DNA of 14,483 nt from Wukongarchaeum sp048886645 (GCA_048886645.1 JBHLKN010000047.1:1-14483), one strand, 5' to 3'. Shown: positions 6,310-13,438, counted from the first letter of the stretch. Numbers and translations are program-made. The notes: generated by a model from the sequence alone, not told the origin.

Positions 6310-6972
6310 TCAGCCGAAACGTTCTATTATGGGCACTATTTCTATCAGCTTGTCGACAATGAATTGGGCTCCTGCTTCTTTTAATTCTTCCGCTGTACAA
6401 GCACCCGTAGTTACCCCTATGCTTAAAGATAGTACCTGTTTTGCTGCGATCATCTCACTTGTTGAATCCCCAATAACAAAGGCATGATATGGTTTCATAA
6501 ATAAACGTTTACAAGCTAACACAATCATTTCGGGGGATGGTTTACCCTTTTTCACATCATCGAGCCCTATCAATACTTCAAAATAGTCCTTAAGCCCTAC
6601 TTTAGCTAAATCTTTTTCAATAGTTTCCCGCTTGTCATTTGCTATAACTCCGAGTTTAAGTCCCATTCCCTCAAGGTGTTGAAGGGTTTCTTCTGCATCA
6701 GGAAAAGATTTTAAGTGCTTTTCCGCCAATTCTCTATACTCTTTTTCATAATCCTCTACTATTTTTTGCGCTAAGTCATCGCTTATATCCTGATTTAAAA
6801 GCTTCACAAGTTCAACGCCGCCATACTTTCCAAAATAATGATGCTCTTTTATCTCTTCCTTACTTATAGGCCTAGCGTTTATGGTAAGTGCTTTGCTCCA
6901 AGCTTGGGCGTGTAACTCAAGGGAATCAACTAAAACACCGTTTAAGTCAAACAATACGCCTAAAATCCTCAT
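6310..6972 (-). CDS. HAD-superfamily hydrolase-like protein with altered catalytic motifs
   Basis: 220 residues from the ATG at 6970-6972; a TTG one codon earlier is not needed. GGTG sits 8 bases upstream of the ATG. The overall match is to the phosphoglycolate phosphatase / beta-phosphoglucomutase-like group: motif I FDLNGVLVDS, cap domain about 16-90, motif III K144 in KKGKPSPE, motif IV IGDSTSEM. Several key residues differ. The nucleophile Asp9 is kept, but the second Asp of DxD is Asn11. The motif II Thr/Ser is Ala111 (VIANDKRE). The second acid of motif IV is Glu173. The Asn11 change removes the usual general acid/base, so phosphatase activity may be low or lost, with phosphate-ester binding kept. 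The upstream membrane-protein gene is on the same strand 41 bases away, so co-transcription is possible. Confidence 0.85.
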   Translation of the reverse strand: MRILGVLFDLNGVLVDSLELHAQAWSKALTINARPISKEEIKEHHYFGKYGGVELVKLLNQDISDDLAQKIVEDYEKEYRELAEKHLKSFPDAEETLQHLEGMGLKLGVIANDKRETIEKDLAKVGLKDYFEVLIGLDDVKKGKPSPEMIVLACKRLFMKPYHAFVIGDSTSEMIAAKQVLSLSIGVTTGACTAEELKEAGAQFIVDKLIEIVPIIERFG

Positions 6973-7013
6973 CAAAAAACACCTAAAAACATCTTTAATA
7001 GAACGCTTTCTGC

Positions 7014-7460
7014 TTATGTATAGATTTCGGATCTCTCAGCAAACCTATCCCAATAGCTGTCCAACTGCAAACGATAATAGATCAAAAGCCCAAATCCTGT
7101 AATGAAAAAGGGCGCCATCACGATTAAATCTGCTCCTAAAAATGCTATAATCATCCCAAAAAGCGCCACGGTATCAGCGAGGGTTAAACTTATTATCCAT
7201 GCAGTAAAAGGGTTCCAATCCTTACGTAGGCTCATAAATAACTGTTCAGGTATCCATTTAGAAAGAACCGCGTTAAAAAAGGCAATAATCCCCACTCCCA
7301 ACACTATCAGATTAAGATCTTCTTCAGCTGTATCAAAAGCTACTTCTCTTGCAACAAAAACAGCAACTAACAAATAAGCACAAGTCCCAAAAAAGATCCC
7401 AAACCAAATCACTTTAGCAGCACGTCTACTAGCACCAAATGGCCTCTCATACTGCTCCAT
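7014..7460 (-). CDS. four-helix integral membrane protein of unknown function
   Basis: 148 residues with four hydrophobic segments at about 16-37, 50-66, 85-107 and 111-129. The N-terminus (MEQYERPFGASRR) is short and polar, and the C-terminus ends in an aromatic/charged stretch (YYRLQLDSYWDRF). Acidic residues DTAEED lie in the first loop. I do not recognise a family, and no metal-binding or catalytic motif stands out. The ATG at 7458-7460 is preceded by GGTGG at a spacing of 9 bases. It is followed on the same strand by the HAD-like gene, so the two may form a short operon. Confidence 0.7.
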   Translation of the reverse strand: MEQYERPFGASRRAAKVIWFGIFFGTCAYLLVAVFVAREVAFDTAEEDLNLIVLGVGIIAFFNAVLSKWIPEQLFMSLRKDWNPFTAWIISLTLADTVALFGMIIAFLGADLIVMAPFFITGFGLLIYYRLQLDSYWDRFAERSEIYT

Positions 7461-7644
7461 TAAACAAAACCACCTTCCAACACTTAAAAAACATGGTTAA
7501 AGTCCTTTAAAAACAAAAAATAACTATATTTTGTTTAGAAAAAAGAACAAAAATTTAAGTTTCTATCCCTTTAAAACCTTTTCCCGTAAGAACAGCATAA
7601 ATTAAGGATTTATTTAACCATCAGGATAGGCGTGATTCGATCAT
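7461..7644. other. intergenic region upstream of the four-helix protein gene
   Basis: An A+T-rich stretch. On the minus strand it holds AACAAAATATAG and TTTTTAAAGG tracts 40-90 bases upstream of the membrane-protein start, either of which could be a TATA element. No coding potential was seen. Confidence 0.35.
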
Positions 7645-7903
7645 CCCGCATTATCTATGCGGGCGGGAAGACTCCATCTGAAAGGGTGGAGATGAAAGTC
7701 CGCAGGCCTTAAATATCTTAGTTTTCTATACTCTAATGAAACAGGCTTTTGGGCTACATGTTCAAGAGCAGGGATGTCCTGTGCCTGTGGCACGTATAAA
7801 TAAATGGAAGTGAACCAGCCCAAAACTCCCCAATAAACAGTGAACTTTTAGGGATTCAGCGTGCGAGGGGAGAAGCTTCCTGCAATAGCTGGGAGTAGTT
7901 CAC
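7645..7903 (+). mobile_element. short IS200/IS605-type element remnant: tnpB 3' end with right end, candidate stand-alone omega-RNA
   Basis: The frame 7740-7898 reads NRLLGYMFKSR... through ...RARGEASCNSWE and TAG. It matches the C-terminus of the tnpB at the right edge of the window (NRLLGYMLKSR...SAREETSCDSWG). One in-frame TAA (7797-7799) interrupts it, and TAA TGA stand just before it, so no TnpB is made. The nucleotide match continues to TAGTTCAC at 7896-7903 and then stops, which defines the right end. Hairpins: CCCGCAT/ATGCGGG (7645-7663), a possible left-end structure; CTCCA/TGGAG (7672-7691); GTGCC/GGCAC (7781-7793). In this family the 3' end of tnpB plus the right end encodes the omega-RNA scaffold, and the bases just after the right end serve as guide. 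The left limit is uncertain. Confidence 0.7.
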
Positions 7904-9048
7904 AAGGGTAAATACAAAGTTTGCAGTCTATCTTTCGTGGGATATTCTTCCACAGTAGCGCATTTCAATCCCTTTCTCTTTAAGTGAGGTGCGATTTCCT
8001 CCACGATATACCAAGCAGTTTCTACCCGACCTTTTTTAGGATTTACTCTCAACATTTCCATAGGAACTTCAAACCTCCTCCTTAACATTCGCACTATCCC
8101 TTCAAGCTGATCCCTTTTCTCCTTCAAATCTCCTCCACAAGATATGGGCTCTATAATCCCAAAATACAACAAACCTTCTTCCGTGATCTCTTGGTAAGGT
8201 TTTGCAACATTTCTCGCCCTTCTTAACAACCTATTTCTCAATTGTACACCATCCTTTATCCATGTAGGACAATAGTGCACCGAAAGTTTTCTAACGTTTT
8301 CCCCACACCAATCCAAGACCTTCCACGCTGTCTCTTCACTACCATCCACTGCAGCTATAGTCCCCTCTCTCAACCTAAATCCTCTCTTCTCTAACTCCTT
8401 AAAATTGGTCTCTGAAAGCTCCATCTCGTTTATATTAAGAAAGTGTGCTCCCACCTCTTCTAAATATCTCGCAATCTCAATTAATTTCGCCTCTTCTTGC
8501 GGTATTGCTGGAACCTCGACACCCACCTTCCAATCATACTCCAAAGCCTCTCCCAACCTTTCAAGGGATACTCTACTCACTGGATGAAACCTTATCTCAT
8601 CCAAATCCGCTTCATAAAGCCTCTTCAATCTCTCTCTCGTCGCCATTTTCCCCGTCGTATAAAGATGTATATGAAACTCTGCTCCAAACTCCCCTTTTAA
8701 AAATTTTATGTAATGAAGGGTTCTCTCAAAAGCTATAAACGGCTCTCCTCCCGTGATTCCAGCCCCCTCAGCTTCGCTGATCTTTCCCTCTTTTAAGATT
8801 TCCTCATCCCTCAAAATCTTCCTTTCATTAGCATAAATCACATCCTTACCTTTTCTCCTTTCTGATAAGGGACAATAATAACATTTTGAATCACAAAGAC
8901 CTGTCACTAAGAGGACGAGTTTAGCCCCTTCTAAACAAAGCTCACACCCTTTGGGAAGCTTTCCAATATAGGGGGAACCCCCAATATTTTTTCGTATTCT
9001 TCTCCTTCTCCCTTTTTTCCCTTCGCTATCACCTCCCTTACTTACCAT
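7900..9048 (-). CDS. radical SAM protein related to pyruvate formate-lyase activating enzymes (COG2108 type)
   Basis: 382 residues. The radical SAM motif is CDSKCYYC (Cys52, 56, 59). It is preceded by GCELCLEG (Cys35, Cys38), a CxxC typical of this group, and followed by the SAM-binding GGEP at 100-103. The segments KGKDVIYANER and LLVTGLC are characteristic of the archaeal COG2108 family, whose substrate is unknown. The N-terminal 20 residues are strongly basic. The ATG at 9046-9048 follows a near-perfect AGGAGG site. The start overlaps the end of the upstream nucleotidyltransferase gene by 11 bases, so the two are probably translationally coupled. The TGA stop (7900-7902) lies inside the right end of the IS605-type remnant, so the original C-terminus may have been slightly longer or different. 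Confidence 0.88.
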   Translation of the reverse strand: MVSKGGDSEGKKGRRRRIRKNIGGSPYIGKLPKGCELCLEGAKLVLLVTGLCDSKCYYCPLSERRKGKDVIYANERKILRDEEILKEGKISEAEGAGITGGEPFIAFERTLHYIKFLKGEFGAEFHIHLYTTGKMATRERLKRLYEADLDEIRFHPVSRVSLERLGEALEYDWKVGVEVPAIPQEEAKLIEIARYLEEVGAHFLNINEMELSETNFKELEKRGFRLREGTIAAVDGSEETAWKVLDWCGENVRKLSVHYCPTWIKDGVQLRNRLLRRARNVAKPYQEITEEGLLYFGIIEPISCGGDLKEKRDQLEGIVRMLRRRFEVPMEMLRVNPKKGRVETAWYIVEEIAPHLKRKGLKCATVEEYPTKDRLQTLYLPL

Positions 9049-9760
9049 ATTTTTTTAACCTCCTTTTAATCGCAGGATCCCTGGCTAAAATCTCATTAAA
9101 AACCTCCTCAAAACTTTCAAAAGGCGCTAACTCCCTCTTAAAATAAACGCCAGTACGCCCTACCTGATCCCGTCTCTTAAGGACCCTCACCCTCTCTTTC
9201 ACAATAGACAAACTAACACCAAGCTTCTTCGCTACAACGCTTTCCCTCCCCACCACGGAGGACTCCCTGTGACCCGCATCCGTGGGCTCTATTAAAATAA
9301 GCCTCTTATCAACGCCGGGAACCCTCTTCCTATCCTTTAACTCTTCCAACTCCAAAGCACCCCCAAACCTATAAAACTCATATTCAAGCTCCGTCATCTT
9401 CATCAAAGGAAAAGTCACAGAAACCTCAGGTTCAAGATATATGTGGGCCTTTAAAACGCTTTTAGGCGTCGCCTGAACTATCATCTTCGAATAAAAAGAA
9501 CTGTAATCCATACGCCCTAAAGCAGTCTCCACAATAAAGCTTGAAACCTCATAAGGAACAACTATATCAATATCACTTGTAGGAGAAACATCCCCCCTTG
9601 CTAAACTCCCATGAACCATGCTCCTCAGCTTATGCTCCGCTAAAACTCCCATTAAACTAATCGCTTTGTCCTGCATTCTTCGAAGCAAAGACCAATGCTT
9701 CTCATCATAAGCCACATCAACCATATCAACCGCATACTTAGGTTTTTCCGCAGGCAACAC
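9038..9760 (-). CDS. archaeal nucleotidyltransferase-domain protein (COG2413 type) with C-terminal helix-turn-helix
   Basis: 240 residues from the GTG at 9758-9760, which has GAGGT five bases upstream. HGSLARGD...TSDIDIVV (50-68) is the Pol-beta-type nucleotidyltransferase signature, with Ser52 and the metal-binding Asp63/Asp65. LGVSLSIVKERVRVLKRR followed by GVYFKREL (about 179-207) looks like a winged HTH. Family members in archaea are unassigned; DNA- or RNA-linked nucleotidyl transfer is possible. The frame stays open upstream of the GTG, and the in-frame sequence KRRPEEVRVYKRFVV looks coding. An ATG at 9805-9807 would join it if one more A stood in the A-run just after it, so the 5' end may be frameshifted. 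It overlaps the downstream radical SAM gene by 11 bases. Confidence 0.82.
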   Translation of the reverse strand: MLPAEKPKYAVDMVDVAYDEKHWSLLRRMQDKAISLMGVLAEHKLRSMVHGSLARGDVSPTSDIDIVVPYEVSSFIVETALGRMDYSSFYSKMIVQATPKSVLKAHIYLEPEVSVTFPLMKMTELEYEFYRFGGALELEELKDRKRVPGVDKRLILIEPTDAGHRESSVVGRESVVAKKLGVSLSIVKERVRVLKRRDQVGRTGVYFKRELAPFESFEEVFNEILARDPAIKRRLKKYGK

Positions 9761-9867
9761 TACAAACCTCTTATAAACACGAACCTCCTCGGGTCTTCTT
9801 TTGGCATGAAGATAAGCTAAAATAAAAGTGAGAGTAAGTTTTTAACAATTTTCCCATTCTTTGGTTT

Positions 9868-10188
9868 TTAATCTTCATCTTTTTTAATCTCTATATAGAC
9901 ATCTTTTGCAAGAGCTAGATCGAAAGCTACCTCTATAGCTTTTATGATCGCTGATGGCACCGGACAAGAAACGTGTTTTAAATAATCAGCACACACCTTA
10001 TATATATCCGATTCTAGAAAAGATTTTTTCACATCATCCACAGTACAGTTTGTAATTACTTTTGATAGTTTTCTTACTGCTGGACAACCGCTTTCAATTA
10101 TCACTTCGCAAGTTGTTGGCCCTGTCTTTCTTATTTTGATTGTCGTTTCAAATTTACACACTCCAGCATGTACTTTAACAGTGCTCAT
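9868..10188 (-). CDS. small six-cysteine protein, DUF6951-like
   Basis: 106 residues from the ATG at 10186-10188; a longer frame from a TTG at 10242 adds an unconvincing leader. GGGGTT lies just before the ATG. Recognisable segments are HAGVCKFETTI near the N-terminus, ESGCP in the middle (about 32-36), and SCPVPSAIIKAIEVAFDLALAKDV near the end. I associate these with a small uncharacterised family (I believe DUF6951) found in anaerobes, often near corrinoid or methyl-transfer genes. The six cysteines (11, 27, 35, 48, 66, 75) suggest a metal or Fe-S site or disulfides. There is no signal peptide or membrane helix, so it is probably cytoplasmic. It is transcribed divergently from the repeat membrane protein at 10538. 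Confidence 0.72.
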   Translation of the reverse strand: MSTVKVHAGVCKFETTIKIRKTGPTTCEVIIESGCPAVRKLSKVITNCTVDDVKKSFLESDIYKVCADYLKHVSCPVPSAIIKAIEVAFDLALAKDVYIEIKKDED

Positions 10189-10537
10189 AACCCCGTCTTC
10201 CTTTTTGCACGAATTGTACGTAAGCGTTACATTATAATGCAATATCTTAAAAAATCTTCGAATATACTTAGTACCTTATTTAAAAAATAACGAAAAAAGC
10301 TTTTCCAAGTTTAACCCATTCTTTCTCTATTTTTTCATAGAATATCGAATAGTGCTTTTTTTTTAATAATTTTTTATTTTATTTAATAACTTTTAGTGTA
10401 AAACATATTATAAAGATTATAAATCAAAAATAGATAACGAGCACAATCTTTAAAAATGTTTAAAATACACTACTTTTGGCGTATAAAACGCAAAAAAAAG
10501 AAAAAAGAGTATTATTCACGATGAGGCGGGAAACATA
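10189..10537. promoter_or_regulatory. divergent promoter region between the six-cysteine protein and the repeat membrane protein
   Basis: About 350 bases, very A+T-rich. For the plus-strand gene, CTTTAAAAATGTTTAAAATA (about 10449-10468) offers TATA-like cores 70-90 bases before the ATG. A small GCGT/ACGC stem (10480-10492) lies between it and the gene. The ribosome site is GAGGCGGG, 7 bases before the ATG. T-runs at 10360-10385 could hold the divergent promoter. No RNA gene or small protein was recognised. Confidence 0.4.
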
Positions 10538-11638
10538 ATGACACCCTCAGAAGAGAAACCAAAAGCCAAAAAAGAAGCTGCTGCACCCGGATTAGATCCC
10601 AATAAAGGATTTAGCGCAGCTGCATGGGGTCTCTTACTCGCAGGTATTGCGTTGGGAATCTTAGTATACGTTCAATCAGGTCGCTTAGTAGGCGAAGCAG
10701 GCAGTTCCTTCCTTAATCAAGCTAACTTTTGGGTTGCATTCCTATTTTACCAAATACTATTCACCGTAGCTTGGGAAGCCTGGCCAGTTGCCAAACTAAG
10801 GAAGGAAATAAAAGCAATAGCACTTTTTGCTATGTCCGCGGTAGCAGCCCAACTCACACAATACATCCTCGTAGAAGGTCACCCCAGCTCAATAGACCCA
10901 ACTACTTTCAATTATTACTGGCTCATGGCAGACCTTATATTGATCCTTCTAATATCCCTCTTAGCTTTTGAAGCATGGCCGGTGGGAGATCAACCACAAC
11001 CAATTAAAGGCGCCGTAATATCCGCAGAAATGCTGGTCGCAGCAATTCTCATATACTACATCTCAGATAACGATAAAGACTTATTCGGCTCAACAGGCGA
11101 CTGGTTGCCTGGTTTGTGGATACCAACCCTATTCATAATGATCCCGTGGCTCTTATGGCATGGCTACCTAGCGGAAGGTTGGCCCTTTGGAGCGCTAGTG
11201 CAACCTATGAAAGGTTTCGCTATCGCTCTAAGTACAGCAGTGCTCACTTTTATTACATATTACCTCGCTGCAACAATTCCCGAAGAAGCCCACCACATAG
11301 CTGGCCCAGAAGGTGGCAGAGCTTTCGACTATGTCACGTTCACCGCCGTATGGACAGCTGTAATCGTTATCATGGTCTTCGCATTTCAAGCATGGCCTCT
11401 TGTCGAAGGCAAGTTAGCAGTTCAGCCAATGAAAGGAATCGTATTTCTCTTCCTCACAGGAATTATCGCGGCAATTGTACTATACGTATGGGCTCACATG
11501 GTAGGCGGCGTAGACGGTCTTGTTCCTGTTGGCGGAGGCGTCGAAACAGAGGAATATGTGGTTCCAGCGGTATGGTTCTATGTATACGTTCCATCTTGGG
11601 TACTGGCCGTCACCGTTTGGTGGGACTACCACGCTTAG
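10538..11638 (+). CDS. membrane protein built of five tandem two-helix repeats (PxKG...AWP)
   Basis: 366 residues: a charged N-terminus (1-20, Lys/Glu/Pro-rich), then about ten membrane helices. The protein is an internal tandem repeat. Each unit begins with a P-x-K-G-like turn (PNKG 21, EIKA 90, PIKG 155, PMKG 223, PMKG 297), has two hydrophobic helices, and ends in an aromatic-Pro signature (AWEAWP 78-83, AFEAWP 143-148, LAEGWP 211-216, AFQAWP 282-287). The last unit ends in VTVWWDYHA. Spacing is 65, 68 and 71 residues between signatures. The even units also carry QP just before KG. I do not recognise a named family. The symmetry suggests a bundle or channel, or a multi-site cofactor or ligand holder. 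There are few charged residues inside the helices and no cysteine. The ATG is supported by GAGGCGGG upstream. Confidence 0.85.
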   Translation: MTPSEEKPKAKKEAAAPGLDPNKGFSAAAWGLLLAGIALGILVYVQSGRLVGEAGSSFLNQANFWVAFLFYQILFTVAWEAWPVAKLRKEIKAIALFAMSAVAAQLTQYILVEGHPSSIDPTTFNYYWLMADLILILLISLLAFEAWPVGDQPQPIKGAVISAEMLVAAILIYYISDNDKDLFGSTGDWLPGLWIPTLFIMIPWLLWHGYLAEGWPFGALVQPMKGFAIALSTAVLTFITYYLAATIPEEAHHIAGPEGGRAFDYVTFTAVWTAVIVIMVFAFQAWPLVEGKLAVQPMKGIVFLFLTGIIAAIVLYVWAHMVGGVDGLVPVGGGVETEEYVVPAVWFYVYVPSWVLAVTVWWDYHA

Positions 11639-11806
11639 CTTCGAATAAACAAAAACAAAAACAAAAAAACAGCAGCAGTAAGCTTCTAAATTCCCCCTTT
11701 CCTTTTTTTGTTTAGTTCGGTTAATAGAATTGTCAAGGTACCTTGTTCGGCAGGAATGGTAAATTAAAGGGATTGAGGAGTGAGAAGAAAGTAATACTAA
11801 TTTTTT
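11639..11806. terminator. convergent intergenic region with oligo-T ends
   Basis: On the plus strand CCCCCTTTCCTTTTTTTG (about 11693-11711) follows the membrane-protein gene and fits an archaeal terminator. On the minus strand AAAAATTAGT-type sequence follows the zinc-ribbon gene. No gene or stable hairpin was seen. Confidence 0.35.
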
Positions 11807-12148
11807 TCATAATTCTATAATCGTTTCGAGGGATTTGCAGTAGTTTTTAGGTATCCATGCTTCGCAGAAGTTTTCACAGATATAGATGAGTTTTTCGCAG
11901 TTTTCGTCGTTACATTCTATGTCGGAGTATATCCCCCAAACTTTCCCGTCATCTAGATTACATCTTGTGGGTATGATAAATCCTGGCTCGTAAAAACCTA
12001 TGTTAAGGTATAATCTTTGTATCTCGGCTCCACATTTTTCGCATACTAATGCAAAGCTGCTTTCTCCTAAAATGTACTCCCGTTTTGCTCCCTTTGAATT
12101 ACACTTTTTGCAAGGGACTTCATCGGATCTGGGACTTACAAGTTTCAT
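11807..12148 (-). CDS. small cysteine-rich zinc-ribbon protein
   Basis: 113 residues. Two CxxC pairs (Cys13/Cys16 in PCKKC, Cys36/Cys39 in CEKCG) form a classical zinc ribbon. Six further cysteines (63, 79, 84, 91, 95, 104) fill the C-terminal half, where CNDENC and CENFCEAW suggest a second metal site. The ATG at 12146-12148 has AGGAGA nine bases upstream. No catalytic motif or membrane segment is visible. A nucleic-acid- or protein-binding adaptor is plausible, but the family is unknown to me. It is divergent from the inositol-phosphate synthase gene and may share regulation. Confidence 0.75.
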   Translation of the reverse strand: MKLVSPRSDEVPCKKCNSKGAKREYILGESSFALVCEKCGAEIQRLYLNIGFYEPGFIIPTRCNLDDGKVWGIYSDIECNDENCEKLIYICENFCEAWIPKNYCKSLETIIEL

Positions 12149-12376
12149 CTTAATTTTCTCCTGTTTAAGCTGGTTGTTGTAGATACTTTCTTCTTTTATT
12201 ATCCTTTTAAGGGTAAGATATCTTTTTCTCTATAATATTATTAGCTTTTTTATCACAAAAAAGCATTTCCATGCCTATTTTGGAATATTTTATGAACCAA
12301 AAATATTAAGTGCGTGTACTTACAAAGGTCATAAAAAACATTTTTTTTCTAAGTTGAACGGAAAAGGTGGTTTTTA
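12149..12376. promoter_or_regulatory. divergent promoter region with nested inverted repeats
   Basis: Three inverted repeats follow one another: GCTTTTTT/AAAAAAGC (12244-12264, 8-bp arms, 5-base gap), AATATTTT/AAAATATT (12284-12307), and TAAGT/ACTTA (12306-12321, 6-base gap). TATAATATTATT (about 12231-12242) is a TATA candidate for the minus-strand gene. On the plus side GGTGG (12366-12370) is the ribosome site for the TTG start at 12377. The dyads may be operator sites; the A+T-rich ones may arise by chance. Confidence 0.45.
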
Positions 12377-13438
12377 TTGACGATAAAAGTTGCTATCGCT
12401 GGTGTTGGAAATTGCGCTTGCGCCTTTGTCCAAGGTTTACAATACTATGGTGAAAACGCCGACTTTTTAGAGTTGATGCATCCAGGTCTTGGAATTTACA
12501 CAATTCGAGACATCAAGATAGTGGCAGCTTTTGATGTGAATAAGGAAAAGGTTGGAAAAGATCTTGCAGAAGCTATTTTCGCAAAACCAAACAACGCAGC
12601 AAAATACGTGGATCACGTTAAAGAGACAGGCGTAACGGTTCAAATGGCTCCCGTAATGAACGGTATAAGCCCTCTTTTAAAAAACTTGGTACAAATAAGT
12701 GATGCAGAGCCAGTAAGCATAAGAAAGGTCTTGGAGGAAAGCGGGGCAGAAATGTTAATAAACCTCCTACCAACAGGGGCCAATGAAGCTTCAAAATTTT
12801 ACGCAGAAGAAGCAATAGCCGCAAACTGCGCTTTCATAAACTGTACACCCGCCCTTATTGCAAGCGATGAAGCTTGGGGCAATCGTTTCAAAGAAGCTGG
12901 TCTACCCGTTTGTGGCGACGATCTTCAAAGCCAAATCGGCGGAACAGTCTTCCACAAAGGTCTCTTAGAACTCTTGGTAAATCGAGGAGTACACGTCTCA
13001 CAAACCTACCAGTTAGATATAAGCGGTACAGCAGAAGGCATTACCGCCCTCGACAGAGAAAGAAGAATGTATAAAAGAAAAGTAAAAACTGACGCGATAA
13101 AAGCCGTCGTACCCCATCCCATTGAAGCCACCACAGGGAGTACTGACTACGTAGATTTCATGAAATCCCGCCGCACAAGCTATTTCTGGATAGACGGCAC
13201 ATACTTCCTCGGAGCCCCCATACAGATAGATATATTCTACAGAACGGAAGACAGCGCAAATGGGGCAGGCACCCTGATGGACGTAGTAAGGGGAGTGAAA
13301 ATCGCCCTAGACCGAAAAGTTTCAGGTCCCCTAATCAGCGTTTCCGCCTTCGGATTCAAAAAATCTCCCCTAACTATGAGCTACAAGGAAGCAATCCAAT
13401 TCCTAAACGATTTCGTTGCAGGAAGAAAAGAAAGGTGA
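12377..13438 (+). CDS. ino1: inositol-1-phosphate synthase
   Basis: 353 residues. The family converts glucose 6-phosphate to 1L-myo-inositol 1-phosphate with tightly bound NAD, feeding archaeal inositol phospholipids or di-myo-inositol-phosphate-type solutes. The NAD-binding turn GVGNCA is at 9-14. The core NLLPTGANEAS...CTPALIAS (129-163), GDDLQSQIGGT (180-190) and DSANGAGTLMDVVRGVKIALDR (292-313) match the archaeal/actinobacterial type. The usual YQLNVGGNxDF segment is YQLDISGTAEG (211-221), a notable change in the active-site region. The start is TTG at 12377-12379, with GGTGG six bases upstream and no better start nearby. The TGA stop (13436-13438) lies in the right end of the neighbouring IS605-type element, so the C-terminus may have been altered by its insertion. 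Confidence 0.9.
   Translation: MTIKVAIAGVGNCACAFVQGLQYYGENADFLELMHPGLGIYTIRDIKIVAAFDVNKEKVGKDLAEAIFAKPNNAAKYVDHVKETGVTVQMAPVMNGISPLLKNLVQISDAEPVSIRKVLEESGAEMLINLLPTGANEASKFYAEEAIAANCAFINCTPALIASDEAWGNRFKEAGLPVCGDDLQSQIGGTVFHKGLLELLVNRGVHVSQTYQLDISGTAEGITALDRERRMYKRKVKTDAIKAVVPHPIEATTGSTDYVDFMKSRRTSYFWIDGTYFLGAPIQIDIFYRTEDSANGAGTLMDVVRGVKIALDRKVSGPLISVSAFGFKKSPLTMSYKEAIQFLNDFVAGRKER

Noticed and set aside
7629..7644. TGATTCGATCA resembling a tRNA T-arm before the IS605-type remnant
   Set aside because: No anticodon or D-arm and no acceptor pairing upstream, so it is not a tRNA; it may be part of the element's left-end structure.
10243..10537. Possible small genes or RNA in the A+T-rich divergent region
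   Set aside because: No open frame with a start and ribosome site and no stable hairpin beyond a 4-bp stem.
11116..11715. A 199-codon plus-strand open frame
   Set aside because: Out-of-frame shadow of the repeat membrane protein, with Arg/Ser-rich sequence typical of a wrong frame.
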